From: Citromicrobium bathyomarinum
Lineage (GTDB): Bacteria; Pseudomonadota; Alphaproteobacteria; Sphingomonadales; Sphingomonadaceae
Length of the DNA stretch: 64,000 nucleotides
NCBI GenBank assembly: GCA_001306305.2
Contig: CP155577.1
Coordinates: forward strand, 1,178,001 to 1,242,000
Direction: 5' to 3'
A model generated the notes under the pieces. That model searched no databases. It was not told where the DNA came from and saw nothing but the letters and a program-made list of their open reading frames with translations. Every line of letters begins with the position of its first letter. The stretch's first letter is position 1. Both the position numbers and the translations under genes were made by a program. Positions 18,572-27,460 of the stretch are shown here, piece after piece.

Positions 18572-19582
18572 ATGAGCACCCGTCGCCACTGGCGTCTCGA
18601 TGCGCGGCCCGAAGGGCACGATTACGAAGCAGCACTGTCGCTGCAGGAAGAAACCCTGCCCGAACTGCCCGAAGGGCAGGTGCGGGTTGCCGCACAATAC
18701 CTCTCCATGGATGCGGGCGTGCGCGTGTGGATGAGCGCGCGGGAGGATGGCTATTCACCGCCGATCCCGCTCGGCGCCACGATGCAGGGTCAGTTTATCG
18801 GCCGCGTCGAAGCCTCGCGCAGCGATGCCTTCGAAGAGGGCGATCTGGTTCGCGGCTTCGGCGACTGGGCGACCCACAGTACGGTCGACCCGGCGCTGGC
18901 CGGGCTGACGAAACTGGACGCGGATATCGACGATGTCCGCCAGCATTTCGGCGTGCTCGGCCTCAATGGCATGACCGCGCTGTGCGGGCTGACCGATGTG
19001 ATCGGCGGTCTTGAGGAAGGGCAGACCGTGCTCGTCTCCGCAGCTGCCGGGGCGACCGGCGGAGCGGCCTGCCAGATCGCGCGCAACATGGGCTGCAAGG
19101 TCTACGGCATCGCGGGTTCGCCCGAGAAGTGCGAGTGGCTGACCGGCACGCTCGGCATCGACGGTGCGATCGATTACAAGCGGCAGAATGTCGCCGAGGA
19201 GATCGCGAAGATCGATGGCGGGATCGACGTCTATTTCGAAAATGTCGGCGGCCCGATCCTTGATGCGGCGCTACCCAACATGGCGCTGGGCGGCAGGATC
19301 GGCATTTGCGGGCTGCTTTCGGGCTATACCAGCGAAAGCGGCGAGGCTGGCCCGGCGCGGTTCGACCAGATCCTGATGAAGCGGCTGACCGTGAAGGGCA
19401 TCTTCCTGCCCGACTATCTGGCCCAGGGCTACGACTACTACCCGCAACTGCGCACCTGGTACGACGAGGGCAAGCTGGTCGGCGATATCGACGAGACGCG
19501 CGGCATCGAAAACACGCTGCAGGCGTTCCGGCGCATGCTGACCGGCGACAAGTCGGGCAAGGTCATCGTCGCGATCGACTGA
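18572..19582 (+). CDS. NADP-dependent MDR oxidoreductase (zinc-free, CurA/LTB4-dehydrogenase type)
   Basis: The 336-aa product has an N-terminal GroES-like domain and the NADP-binding motif VLVSAAAGATGGAACQIARNMG, then FENVGGPILDAALPNMALGGRIGICG, as in CurA, YncB and leukotriene B4 12-hydroxydehydrogenase. It lacks the zinc ligands of alcohol dehydrogenases. The family reduces alpha,beta-unsaturated ketones/aldehydes or acts as a double-bond reductase. It is cotranscribed with the SnoaL-like gene and ends at a bidirectional terminator. Confidence 0.9.
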   Translation: MSTRRHWRLDARPEGHDYEAALSLQEETLPELPEGQVRVAAQYLSMDAGVRVWMSAREDGYSPPIPLGATMQGQFIGRVEASRSDAFEEGDLVRGFGDWATHSTVDPALAGLTKLDADIDDVRQHFGVLGLNGMTALCGLTDVIGGLEEGQTVLVSAAAGATGGAACQIARNMGCKVYGIAGSPEKCEWLTGTLGIDGAIDYKRQNVAEEIAKIDGGIDVYFENVGGPILDAALPNMALGGRIGICGLLSGYTSESGEAGPARFDQILMKRLTVKGIFLPDYLAQGYDYYPQLRTWYDEGKLVGDIDETRGIENTLQAFRRMLTGDKSGKVIVAID

Positions 19583-19597
19583 TCCTGTGCGAACAGG

Positions 19598-19637
19598 AAA
19601 AAGGGGGCGCAGCCGAACCCGGCGCGCCCCCTTTTTT
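19598..19637. terminator. Bidirectional Rho-independent terminator
   Basis: AAAAAGGGGGCGC (19598-19610) pairs with GCGCCCCCTTTTT (19624-19636) across a 13-nt loop. A-run on the left and T-run on the right make it work in both directions, between the convergent MDR and SDR genes. Confidence 0.9.
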
Positions 19638-19654
19638 GTGCTTGATCTGATAGC

Positions 19655-20422
19655 TTACTGCGCGGTCATCCCGCCATCGACCACCAGTTCGGTCCCGGTG
19701 ACATAGCGACCCTCGTCGCAGCTGAGGAACAGCACCGCATTGGCGATATCGACCGGATCGCCCATCCGGCCCATCGGGATCGAATCGACCACCTTGTCGA
19801 AGAATTCCGCATTATCGGACCGCGCGACGTTCTGCATGTTGGTGTCGATCATCCCCGGGTGGATCGAGTTGACCCGGATGTTGTCGCGCGCGCATTCGAT
19901 CGCGATGGTCTTGCCGAACATCCGCACCCCGGCCTTGGCCGCAGCATATGCCGAACAGGCAGGCACACCGACGAGCCCGGCGACCGACGACAGGTTGACG
20001 ATCGATCCGCCTTTCCCGGCCTTGCGCATGATCTCCACCGCCCGCCGCGTGCCGAAGAACACGCTGTCCAGATTGACGGTCAGCTGCTTGTTCCAGTCCG
20101 CGCTGGTAAGGTTCTCGATCGGGCGCAGTACGGCGATCCCGGCATTGTTGACGAGGATGTCGAGCGAGCCCCATTCCTGCGCAATCCGGTCGAGCACGCT
20201 GTCCCAGTCGGCTTCATCGGCGACGTCCTGCTTCAGCGCCATCGCGGTGCCGCCCGCATCGCGGATGCCTTTGGCGACCGCTTCCGCGCCGTCGAGATCG
20301 ATGTCCGTCACGCAGACCTTCGCACCCTCTTCGGCGAGGCGCTGCGCGGTTGCACTGCCCAGACCGGGTACCGACGCGCCGCCGGTGATGAGTGCGATCT
20401 TGCCATCAAGGCGTTTGGTCAT
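19655..20422 (-). CDS. Short-chain dehydrogenase/reductase (SDR)
   Basis: The 255-aa classical SDR has the cofactor motif TGGASVPGLG, an NNAG motif, the catalytic Ser in NLSSVAG, YAAAK as the Tyr-x3-Lys pair, and the C-terminal VDGGMTAQ. An acidic residue after beta-2 (TDID) points to NAD(H) preference. It probably oxidises a secondary alcohol in the catabolic pathway. It lies 66 bp downstream of the TonB-receptor start... in reverse order: the receptor gene reads toward it on the same strand from the right, so the two may be cotranscribed. Confidence 0.92.
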   Translation of the reverse strand: MTKRLDGKIALITGGASVPGLGSATAQRLAEEGAKVCVTDIDLDGAEAVAKGIRDAGGTAMALKQDVADEADWDSVLDRIAQEWGSLDILVNNAGIAVLRPIENLTSADWNKQLTVNLDSVFFGTRRAVEIMRKAGKGGSIVNLSSVAGLVGVPACSAYAAAKAGVRMFGKTIAIECARDNIRVNSIHPGMIDTNMQNVARSDNAEFFDKVVDSIPMGRMGDPVDIANAVLFLSCDEGRYVTGTELVVDGGMTAQ

Positions 20423-20488
20423 GATTTCATCCTGCCTGAATAGAAAAGAGGCCGGGCGTGATGCCCGGCCTCGATGGAATGGCGATGC

Positions 20489-22777
20489 TCAGAAGTCGAA
20501 GCCGACCGATGCGCCGAAGATGCGCGGTTCGCGCGCCGACGAGAAGGAGAACAGCCCGGCCACGGTGAACGCGGCGTTCGGTCCGCGATCGTCGAGCAGG
20601 TTGCGCACGAAGACCGAGGCATAGGCGCGTGCGCCACCGATTTCGAAATTCGCGCGGATGCTGGCGTCGAGCAGGGTCTGCGCATCGGAGCGAACCCGCG
20701 GGTCGTTTCCGTTCACGATCACCGGCCCGTTGGCCAGGTCGCCGCTGAGCGGCCCGAGCGAAATCTGCTGATCGTACGGATCGATGTACCGGAAGGTGAC
20801 GTTGCCGACCATGCTGCCGAAACTGGTCGGCTGGTCGTACGTCGCGCCGATCGATCCGGTGATCTTCGGGTTGTAGATCAGGTTGTTGTTCGAATAGTCG
20901 AATGGGATGATGTTGCCGTTCACCGGCGAGACGTTGCCCACGATGAACCCGTCGACCTCGTTGTTGAGGTAGCCCAGGGCACCATTGATGGTCAGCTCGC
21001 TGGTCAAACGCGACGTGAAGTCCGCTTCCAGGCCCCAGATGGTTGCCGAGGCGACGTTATCGGTGATCGTCTGGTTGCCCGTCGGACCGCCGGGGATGGT
21101 CGTGTTCGCCTGCAGGTCATTATACTTCGAATAGAACCCGGCGAAGTTGAACTGGGTGCGGCCGAAACTCAGTTTGGTGCCCAGTTCGAAGCTGTCGACG
21201 ACCTCGGGCTCGTAGGGGCGGCTGGCGGTCGCGGCCGTCGCTGCACGCGGGGAGAACCCGCCCGAGCGGAAGCCCTGCGAATAGCTGGCATAGACCATCA
21301 GATCTTCGTTGGGCCGCCAGTCGACCCCCAGCTTGGGGGTGAACTTCTTGAACGTGGCTTCGCCCTGGCCGACGAGCCCGGTCTGGGCGAACCCGTTGCT
21401 GAGCTCCTTGGTGTCGGTCGTGTACCGTCCGCCGAACGACACGCGGACCGTATCCGACAGGCTGAGGTTGAAGTCGCCGAACACGGCGAAGCTTTCCACC
21501 GAGCCGATAACCGATTGCGGATTGTTGTCCGTGGTGCTCGCATCGACCCCCGGCTGGAACCCGAAGACCGAGGTGTACTGGATCAGGTCGTAGTTCGAGT
21601 TGAAATAGTACCCACCGATCACGAAATCGAAATTGTCGGTGAAGTTGCCGGCGGCGCGCAGCTCCTGGCTGAACTGGTCGTAGTTCTGAAGGCGGCGGAC
21701 CTTGTACAGATCTACGCTGGAACCGTCGAAATCCTGGCCCTGGTTCTCTTCCGATTTGCGATAGCTGGTGATCGAGGTAAGCGCGAGGCTGCCCAGATCG
21801 AGGTTCATCTCCAGCGTACCTGCCGGGGCCTTGTAGGTCGATTTGAAAGGCTCGGTGAAGACCGTGTACAGGTCGCTCGTGGTGTTACGATTGCATTCGA
21901 TCGCGGGCATGAAGCCGCAGAAGACTTCCCCCGTCTCGGTGATTGGCGCGTTGACCACGTCGAAGGACTGTTCCTGCTGTTCCAGCGTCAGCAGGGCTTC
22001 GAAGGGGCCGCCATCGCCAACCTTGATCGCTACGCCATAGTTTTCGTTGTTGCTCCCGCCGCGACGGTCGCCGGTGTAGTAATCGGTGTAATAGCCGTCG
22101 GATTCGGTGTGGAAGTAGAAGAACTTGCCCGACACCGTATCGCCGAGCATCGGCGTGTTGACGACCGCGCGGGTCGCAAAGGTGCCGTACTCGCCATAGC
22201 TTGCTTCCGCCTTGACGCCGAACTGGCCGGTCGGGCGGGTGCGGCGGATGTTGATCACGCCGCCGATCGTGTTGCGGCCGAACAGCGTGCCTTGCGGGCC
22301 GCGCAGCACTTCGACCTGTTCGATATCGAAGAAGTCGAGGAACTGGCCGGTGCTGGTGCCGATGAATACGCCGTCGATCACGACGCCCACGGTCGGTTCG
22401 GCGGATTTCTCGACGTCGGCATAGGTGAGGCCGCGAATGGAGAGGTTCGCCGCAGCCGCGCCGCTGTTCTGGTTGGTGATCAGCAGGTTGGGCGACAGCC
22501 CCTGAATATCGCCGATGGTCGTGGTGCCGCGATTATCCAGCGTCTGGGTATTGATCGCGGTGATCGCGACCGGCGTATCCTGCAGCGCTTCGTCGCGGCG
22601 GCGGGCGGTAACGATGATCTCGCCGTCCATGTCGCTGTCATCGGCCTGGTTGCCGACATAGCCATCGGGCGAATCGTCCTCCGGCGTCTGCGCCTGTGCC
22701 TGCGCGGGCATCGCCCACATCAAGGCGGAGGTGCCCAGCGCGGTTGCCAGGACCGTACGATAGGTCGAAACAGTCAT
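20489..22777 (-). CDS. TonB-dependent outer-membrane receptor
   Basis: The 762-aa product starts with a signal peptide ending in AMPAQAQAQ (~residues 1-30). A TonB-box/plug region follows (EIIVTARRRDEALQDTPVAITAI, GTTTIGDIQGLSPNLLI, RGPQGTLFGRNTIGG), then a long beta-barrel ending in the outer-membrane-sorting aromatic (ASVGFDF). The plug motif is the one common in sphingomonad receptors for complex carbon compounds rather than siderophores. It is the likely uptake gate for the substrate of the supercluster. It stands between two MDR reductase genes and has a divergent promoter with one of them. Confidence 0.93.
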   Translation of the reverse strand: MTVSTYRTVLATALGTSALMWAMPAQAQAQTPEDDSPDGYVGNQADDSDMDGEIIVTARRRDEALQDTPVAITAINTQTLDNRGTTTIGDIQGLSPNLLITNQNSGAAAANLSIRGLTYADVEKSAEPTVGVVIDGVFIGTSTGQFLDFFDIEQVEVLRGPQGTLFGRNTIGGVINIRRTRPTGQFGVKAEASYGEYGTFATRAVVNTPMLGDTVSGKFFYFHTESDGYYTDYYTGDRRGGSNNENYGVAIKVGDGGPFEALLTLEQQEQSFDVVNAPITETGEVFCGFMPAIECNRNTTSDLYTVFTEPFKSTYKAPAGTLEMNLDLGSLALTSITSYRKSEENQGQDFDGSSVDLYKVRRLQNYDQFSQELRAAGNFTDNFDFVIGGYYFNSNYDLIQYTSVFGFQPGVDASTTDNNPQSVIGSVESFAVFGDFNLSLSDTVRVSFGGRYTTDTKELSNGFAQTGLVGQGEATFKKFTPKLGVDWRPNEDLMVYASYSQGFRSGGFSPRAATAATASRPYEPEVVDSFELGTKLSFGRTQFNFAGFYSKYNDLQANTTIPGGPTGNQTITDNVASATIWGLEADFTSRLTSELTINGALGYLNNEVDGFIVGNVSPVNGNIIPFDYSNNNLIYNPKITGSIGATYDQPTSFGSMVGNVTFRYIDPYDQQISLGPLSGDLANGPVIVNGNDPRVRSDAQTLLDASIRANFEIGGARAYASVFVRNLLDDRGPNAAFTVAGLFSFSSAREPRIFGASVGFDF

Positions 22778-22919
22778 CCTCTAATCCCCTCGTGAGTTCG
22801 CCATTCACCGATGGCTTCAACCTCAGTGTTTTCCCTGAGCTGCCGTCCGACTTGAACTGACAATTGGTAGAGGTGCCGTTGCACAGCCTATTTGTGAGGA
22901 ATGGGAAGGGGAGATATTC
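22778..22919. promoter_or_regulatory. Divergent promoter region, TonB receptor / MDR reductase
   Basis: The 142-bp gap must hold promoters for both flanking genes. It includes AGGTGCC at 22871-22877, the reverse complement of a heptamer also seen before the VOC gene (17112) and the first Rieske gene (27377). GGAAGGGGAGA is the ribosome site for the MDR gene. No clear -35/-10 pair could be fixed by eye. Confidence 0.5.
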
Positions 22920-23933
22920 ATGACCGATAACAAGCGTTTTCTTCTCCGCCGCCGCCCTGAAGGCGAGCCGGTGGAGACCGATTTCGAGCTGGTAAGCGCC
23001 GCAATTCCGGCCCCGCCCGCGGGTGGTTTCGTGCTGCGCAACCGCTTCGCCTCGCTCGATCCCGCACAGCGCGGGTGGATGGACGACGCGCCCAGCTACA
23101 TGCCGCCGATCGCGCTGGACGATCCCGTCCGGGCGACGACCGTGGGGCAGGTGCACGCGAGCGACCATCCCGATTATGCGCCCGGCGATTGGGTGATGGG
23201 ATTGAACGCGATCGAGGAATATTCCGCCGTGGTGCCCGACGGGTTCACTGCCAAGGTCGATGTCTCGGCAGTCGACAGCCCCTCTCGGTTCCTTTCTGCT
23301 TTCGGCGCGGTCGGGTTGACCGCTTATTTCGGGCTGCTCGAAGTCGCGAAGCCCCAGCCGGGCGAGACCGTGCTGGTCTCCGGCGCGGCTGGCGCGGTCG
23401 GGTCGGTGGTCGGGCAGATTGCCAAGATCCACGGCTGCCGCACGGTCGGCATCGCTGGCGGACCTGAGAAATGCGCAAGGCTGGTCGAGCGCTATGGCTA
23501 CGACGCGGCGGTCGATTATCGCGGCAAGTCCACGGAGCAGCTGGCCGACGCGATCCGCGAGGTCACACCCGATGGAGCGAATATCGTGTTCGAGAATGTC
23601 GGCGGAACCGTGTTCGATGCCGAACTGATGAACCTCGCCAAGCATGCCCGGATCGTGCTGTGCGGTCTGATCAGCGAGTATAACAGCGAGACCAAGCACG
23701 GTGCGCGCAACCTGTGGCAGGTGCTCGCGCAGGAGGCGACGCTGCACGGATACCTGATCTCTGCCTATGTCGATCGCTTTGCCGAGGGCGGGGCGCAGAT
23801 GGCCAAGTGGATCGCCAGCGGCGAGGTGGTGATGGACGAAGACATCCAGCACGGGATCGACAATGCCTATCCCGCATTCATGCGGCTGTTTTCCGGCGCC
23901 AACACGGGCAAGCTGATCCTCGCACTCGACTGA
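22920..23933 (+). CDS. NADP-dependent MDR oxidoreductase (zinc-free), second copy
   Basis: The 337-aa product is of the same family as the gene at 18572: VLVSGAAGAVGSVVGQIAKIHG binding loop, FENVGGTVFDAELMNLAKHARIVLCG, and C-terminal GKLILALD. The two are diverged paralogues, suggesting different enone substrates or steps. It is transcribed away from the TonB receptor and is convergent with the next SDR. Confidence 0.9.
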   Translation: MTDNKRFLLRRRPEGEPVETDFELVSAAIPAPPAGGFVLRNRFASLDPAQRGWMDDAPSYMPPIALDDPVRATTVGQVHASDHPDYAPGDWVMGLNAIEEYSAVVPDGFTAKVDVSAVDSPSRFLSAFGAVGLTAYFGLLEVAKPQPGETVLVSGAAGAVGSVVGQIAKIHGCRTVGIAGGPEKCARLVERYGYDAAVDYRGKSTEQLADAIREVTPDGANIVFENVGGTVFDAELMNLAKHARIVLCGLISEYNSETKHGARNLWQVLAQEATLHGYLISAYVDRFAEGGAQMAKWIASGEVVMDEDIQHGIDNAYPAFMRLFSGANTGKLILALD

Positions 23934-23961
23934 GGATCAGCTCGCCCGGCGGTGCGCGCAA

Positions 23962-24723
23962 TCAGAACTGGTTGCGCTTGGTGATCCCGCTGTCGACCAC
24001 GATGTTCGCGCCGGTCATGGTGGAGCATACCGGCGAGGCGACGAAGGCGATCGCCTTGGCCAATTCGGTGCCGTCGGTCATCTTGCCCAGCGGCATCTGG
24101 CCCATGATCTGGCCGAAGAAATCGGGCATGCCTTCCTTGATCTGGGGCCACGGGCCGTCCTCGGTCCACACCGGGCCAGGGGTGATGCAATTGACCCGGA
24201 TGTTCTTGGGCGCGAGCGCCTGCGACTGGGCGGAGGAATAGGCCATCACCGCCGCCTTCAACGCGTTGTAGGGCTGCACGCCCATGAACTCCTCGACCGC
24301 GCCGGTAGAGCTGATGCACAGCACGCTACCCGCGCCGGATTTTTCGAGATGCGGAAGAGCCGCCTCGATCCCGCGCCGCATCGGGAGCACGTCGGTCGCC
24401 AGAATGGTCTGCCATGCCTCGTCGGTATCCTCACCCGGGTTGGCCGAGGTGAAGCTGACGAAGATGTCGCACCCGCCCAGCGCGTCTGCGGCATTGCTGA
24501 CGAAAGCGGGCACAGCGCTCGCATCGGTCACGTCGAGCGCTTCGGAATAAACCTTCGCGCCCTTGCCTTCGCATTCCTTGGCGGTGGCGGAAACCTTGTC
24601 CGCGCTGCGTCCGCAAATCGCGACGTCGCAGCCTTCTTCGGCGAGCACGTGTGCGACTTGCCGCCCGATGCCGCCGTTTGCACCGACCAGAATCGCCTTC
24701 TTGCCCTTGAGTTGCAGGTCCAT
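23962..24723 (-). CDS. SDR-family oxidoreductase with altered NNAG motif
   Basis: The 253-aa protein keeps the Rossmann loop VGANGGIGRQ, the Ser in CISSTGA and YNALK as the Tyr-x3-Lys pair. The usual NNAG after beta-4 is replaced by the stretch FVSFTSANP. The missing Asn normally stabilises beta-4 and the proton relay, so activity may be altered. GRSADK after beta-2 has Arg/Ser, which suggests NADP(H). It is divergent from the SDR at 24868. Confidence 0.87.
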   Translation of the reverse strand: MDLQLKGKKAILVGANGGIGRQVAHVLAEEGCDVAICGRSADKVSATAKECEGKGAKVYSEALDVTDASAVPAFVSNAADALGGCDIFVSFTSANPGEDTDEAWQTILATDVLPMRRGIEAALPHLEKSGAGSVLCISSTGAVEEFMGVQPYNALKAAVMAYSSAQSQALAPKNIRVNCITPGPVWTEDGPWPQIKEGMPDFFGQIMGQMPLGKMTDGTELAKAIAFVASPVCSTMTGANIVVDSGITKRNQF

Positions 24724-24867
24724 TGTCGTCTCCCGGAAAATTGCTTGAGATTATCTCCATCCCACCGTGTTCGAGCGGACCGGTGCACACCACTGCGTTT
24801 TGTAACAGGCCCGGCGCTTCCGGGGCTCTGATACGCTCGATCCGATAACTAAAGCAGGAGAGCGGAT
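24724..24867. promoter_or_regulatory. Divergent promoter region between two SDR genes
   Basis: A 144-bp gap with GCAGGAGAGCG as the ribosome site for the plus-strand SDR. TGTAAC at 24801 lies 67 bp before that start, at a spacing like that of TGTNACCT elements before the Rieske genes at 27461 and 33107 and the DUF35 gene at 39117. Confidence 0.4.
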
Positions 24868-25671
24868 ATGAAACGGCTGGAAGGCAAGCGGGCGATTATT
24901 CTGGGCGCGAGCAGCCGGGACAACATGGGCCAGGTGATGGCGCGCAGGTTCATGAATGAAGGCGCACAGGTAATGGTCTCGGGCCGCAAGGCCAATGTGC
25001 TGGAAGACTTCGCGAAGGACACCGGCGCTGTATGGCACGCGTGCGATATCACGCAGGAAAGCAGCCTTGCCGAGCTGGCCGATGCGGCGATGGAGCAGAT
25101 GGGCGGGATCGACATTGCGGTCAATTCCACCGGCTGGGGCCTGCTGGAGCCGTTCCTCGACACGACCCGCGAAACGCTCGACCAGATGACAGCGCTGCAA
25201 TTCATCGGGCCATACCAGTTCTTCCAGGCGATGCTGCGCAAGATGGCCCGCAGCCATGGCGGGCAGGGCGGCTCGATCATCCAGATCAGCTCCGCCACCG
25301 CCGTCATCATGCTGGAAAATCACGCCGCCTACATGGGCACCAAGGCCGGGACCGATCATGTCGTGCGGTGCGTCGCCAACGAGTTCGGCGTCGAGGGCGT
25401 GCGCGCCAATTCGATCTCTCCCGGTCTCACCGACACGCCGATGAACGCGGACGCTGCCAAGGTGCCCGGCCTGTTCGAGAGCTTCCGCAAAGGCTATCCG
25501 CTGGGCCGGTGGGGGACCTCGGAAGACGTTGCCGAAGCGGCTGTTTTCCTCGCCAGCGATGCCTGTTTCATGACCGGCGAGAACCTGCAGGTAAACGGCG
25601 GGCTGTGCCTGCGCCGCAACCCGACGCAGGAAGAGATGCAGGCCTCGATCGAGGCGGCCTCGGCGGACTGA
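24868..25671 (+). CDS. SDR-family oxidoreductase (NSTG variant)
   Basis: The 267-aa product has the glycine-poor cofactor loop LGASSRDNMGQ, NSTG in place of NNAG, the Ser in QISSATAV and YMGTK as the catalytic pair. The first-loop form resembles divergent or enoyl-reductase-like SDRs. GRKANV after beta-2 points to NADP(H). It is monocistronic in appearance and ends convergent with the acyl-CoA synthetase. Confidence 0.87.
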   Translation: MKRLEGKRAIILGASSRDNMGQVMARRFMNEGAQVMVSGRKANVLEDFAKDTGAVWHACDITQESSLAELADAAMEQMGGIDIAVNSTGWGLLEPFLDTTRETLDQMTALQFIGPYQFFQAMLRKMARSHGGQGGSIIQISSATAVIMLENHAAYMGTKAGTDHVVRCVANEFGVEGVRANSISPGLTDTPMNADAAKVPGLFESFRKGYPLGRWGTSEDVAEAAVFLASDACFMTGENLQVNGGLCLRRNPTQEEMQASIEAASAD

Positions 25672-25693
25672 GACGCGCCGCCCGCAGGCCCGC

Positions 25694-27313
25694 CTAGGCG
25701 TCGGCGAGCTTGCGGGCGATGTCCTTGCGCAGCTGATCCTTGCGCACCTTGCCGCTCGCCGTGCGCGGGAAGTCGGTCACGAACTCGAACCGCTCGGGGA
25801 TCTTCTGTTTGGCGAGGCCTGAATTGATCACATGATCGACCAGATCGCCGATTGCGGGCGGTTCGTCCCCGGCGATGCAGTAGGCGCACACGCCTTCGCC
25901 AAGGCGATCGTGCGGCATTGCCACCACGCTCACATCCTGCAGGCCGGGGTGGGTGCGCAAGACGTCCTCGATCTCGACCGCGCTAATGTTCTCGCCGCCG
26001 CGGATGATCAAATCCTTCTTGCGCCCGGTCACGGTCAGCGCGCCGTCGGCGGTCAAGCGGCCCAGATCGCCGGTGCGGAAGAAGCCGCGCTCGTCGATCG
26101 CGGCGCGGGTCTGCTCCTCGTCCGAATAGCCGAGCATCATGGCAGGGCCATGGGCGAGGATCTCACCCTCTTCGCCCGGCGGCAGATCGCGGCCCTCGTC
26201 GTCGACGATGCGGACCTGATAATCGACGACCTCGCCATCCGTGGTCGCGGCGAGTTCGGGATTGTCGGGCCAGCCATAGGTCACCAGCGGCACTTCGGAG
26301 GCACCGAACACGCGAAACGCGACGAGATTGTCGAACGCTTTGCGCGCGCTCGGGATCAGTTCGGGCGGCACCGCCGCGCCGCCGCAGGCGAACCAGCGTA
26401 GCGAGGGCAGGCGAGTGCCCGCCTTGCGTGCGGTATCGGCGAGCTCGACCAGGAATGGCGTTGCCGCCACCGTGCCGCTGACCCGATGCCGGTCGATCAG
26501 CGCAACCGCCTCGGCCGCGTCCCAGCGCTCCATCAGAATGGTTCGCGTGCCCCGCACCAGCGGCATTTCCAGCCCGTTGGCGAAGCCCGAAATATGCGTG
26601 ACGGGCGAGGGCATGATCAGCGTATCGCCCGCGTCCACCCCCCAGTGCGCTGCGCTATGATCGAGCACATGATCGAGCGTGGTGTGCGAATGGAGCACGC
26701 CCTTGGGCCGGCCGGTGGTGCCCGAGGTGTAGAGCACCATCTTGACCCCCTTCGGGTCGACCTCGACCTCTTTGAGGTCGAGCTGTGCACCTTGCTGTAC
26801 TAGCGAGGCGTAGTCTTCGCCGACGGTATCGTCCCCGCGCACGACGAAGATATCCTCCAGCTGGGGCAGGTCCTGCTGCACGCGCGCGGCCATTGCGGCG
26901 AAGTCGTAATTGCGGAACTCGGCGCAGGTGAACAGCGCGCGGGCTCCGGAATCCGCCAGCATCAGGCCGACTTCGGCATCGCGGTAGATCGGTACGATCG
27001 GGACGATCACCAGTCCTGCCAGCGCCGCGGCGAGATCGATCACCGCAGTCTCGTGCCAGTTGGGCAGTTGGAAGGCGATGACGTCGCCCGCCGCATAGCC
27101 GCGGTCCTGCAACGCAGCGGCCAACGCGCGCGCCTCGTCCAGCCACTCGCGCCGGGTGAGATCGCGGTGTTCGTCGCTGATCGCGATGAAGCCGGGGTCG
27201 GCCTGCGCCAGTCCTTGCGCGCGATTGGCGATTGTCGTGTCCCGCCAGTCGCTGTCTGCGTGATGCGCGGGCGGAATGGCGAGCCAGTTCCAGGCTTTGC
27301 GCGGGTCGGCCAT
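25694..27313 (-). CDS. AMP-dependent acyl-CoA synthetase / ligase
   Basis: The 539-aa ANL-family enzyme has the P-loop YTSGTTGRPKG, the RTGDLGRLTADG hinge region, GRKKDLIIRGGENI and the C-terminal catalytic Lys in GKVRKDQL. It activates a carboxylic acid as an acyl-adenylate and then a CoA thioester. Start ATG 27313 (MADPRKAWNW) is the first with family homology; the frame open to 28591 is the shadow of the divergent Rieske gene. Its position opposite a Rieske oxygenase recalls ibuprofen-type pathways in which CoA activation precedes ring oxygenation; that link is inference. Confidence 0.92.
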   Translation of the reverse strand: MADPRKAWNWLAIPPAHHADSDWRDTTIANRAQGLAQADPGFIAISDEHRDLTRREWLDEARALAAALQDRGYAAGDVIAFQLPNWHETAVIDLAAALAGLVIVPIVPIYRDAEVGLMLADSGARALFTCAEFRNYDFAAMAARVQQDLPQLEDIFVVRGDDTVGEDYASLVQQGAQLDLKEVEVDPKGVKMVLYTSGTTGRPKGVLHSHTTLDHVLDHSAAHWGVDAGDTLIMPSPVTHISGFANGLEMPLVRGTRTILMERWDAAEAVALIDRHRVSGTVAATPFLVELADTARKAGTRLPSLRWFACGGAAVPPELIPSARKAFDNLVAFRVFGASEVPLVTYGWPDNPELAATTDGEVVDYQVRIVDDEGRDLPPGEEGEILAHGPAMMLGYSDEEQTRAAIDERGFFRTGDLGRLTADGALTVTGRKKDLIIRGGENISAVEIEDVLRTHPGLQDVSVVAMPHDRLGEGVCAYCIAGDEPPAIGDLVDHVINSGLAKQKIPERFEFVTDFPRTASGKVRKDQLRKDIARKLADA

Positions 27314-27460
27314 GAAAGCCCCTCTCTGTTTCGTTCTTATAGTTTCGCGTCGAAATCTAGCAGCCGGGCGAAGGGCGGCACCTGTTACCTCTCCCAGCTT
27401 GTCCACGTGCGCGTAGGGCGGCACTGTGGCTGGCAAAACCATAAAGGCTGGAGAGACCCC
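27314..27460. promoter_or_regulatory. Divergent promoter region, acyl-CoA synthetase / Rieske oxygenase 1
   Basis: The 147-bp gap contains GGCACCTGTTACCT at 27377-27390, combining the GGCACCT and TGTNACCT motifs that recur in other divergent gaps of the cluster. GGAGAGA precedes the Rieske start. Confidence 0.45.

Noticed and set aside
20474-22795. 773-aa plus-strand open frame opposite the TonB receptor
   Set aside because: The minus-strand receptor has signal peptide, plug and barrel; the plus frame is an antisense shadow with low-complexity composition.
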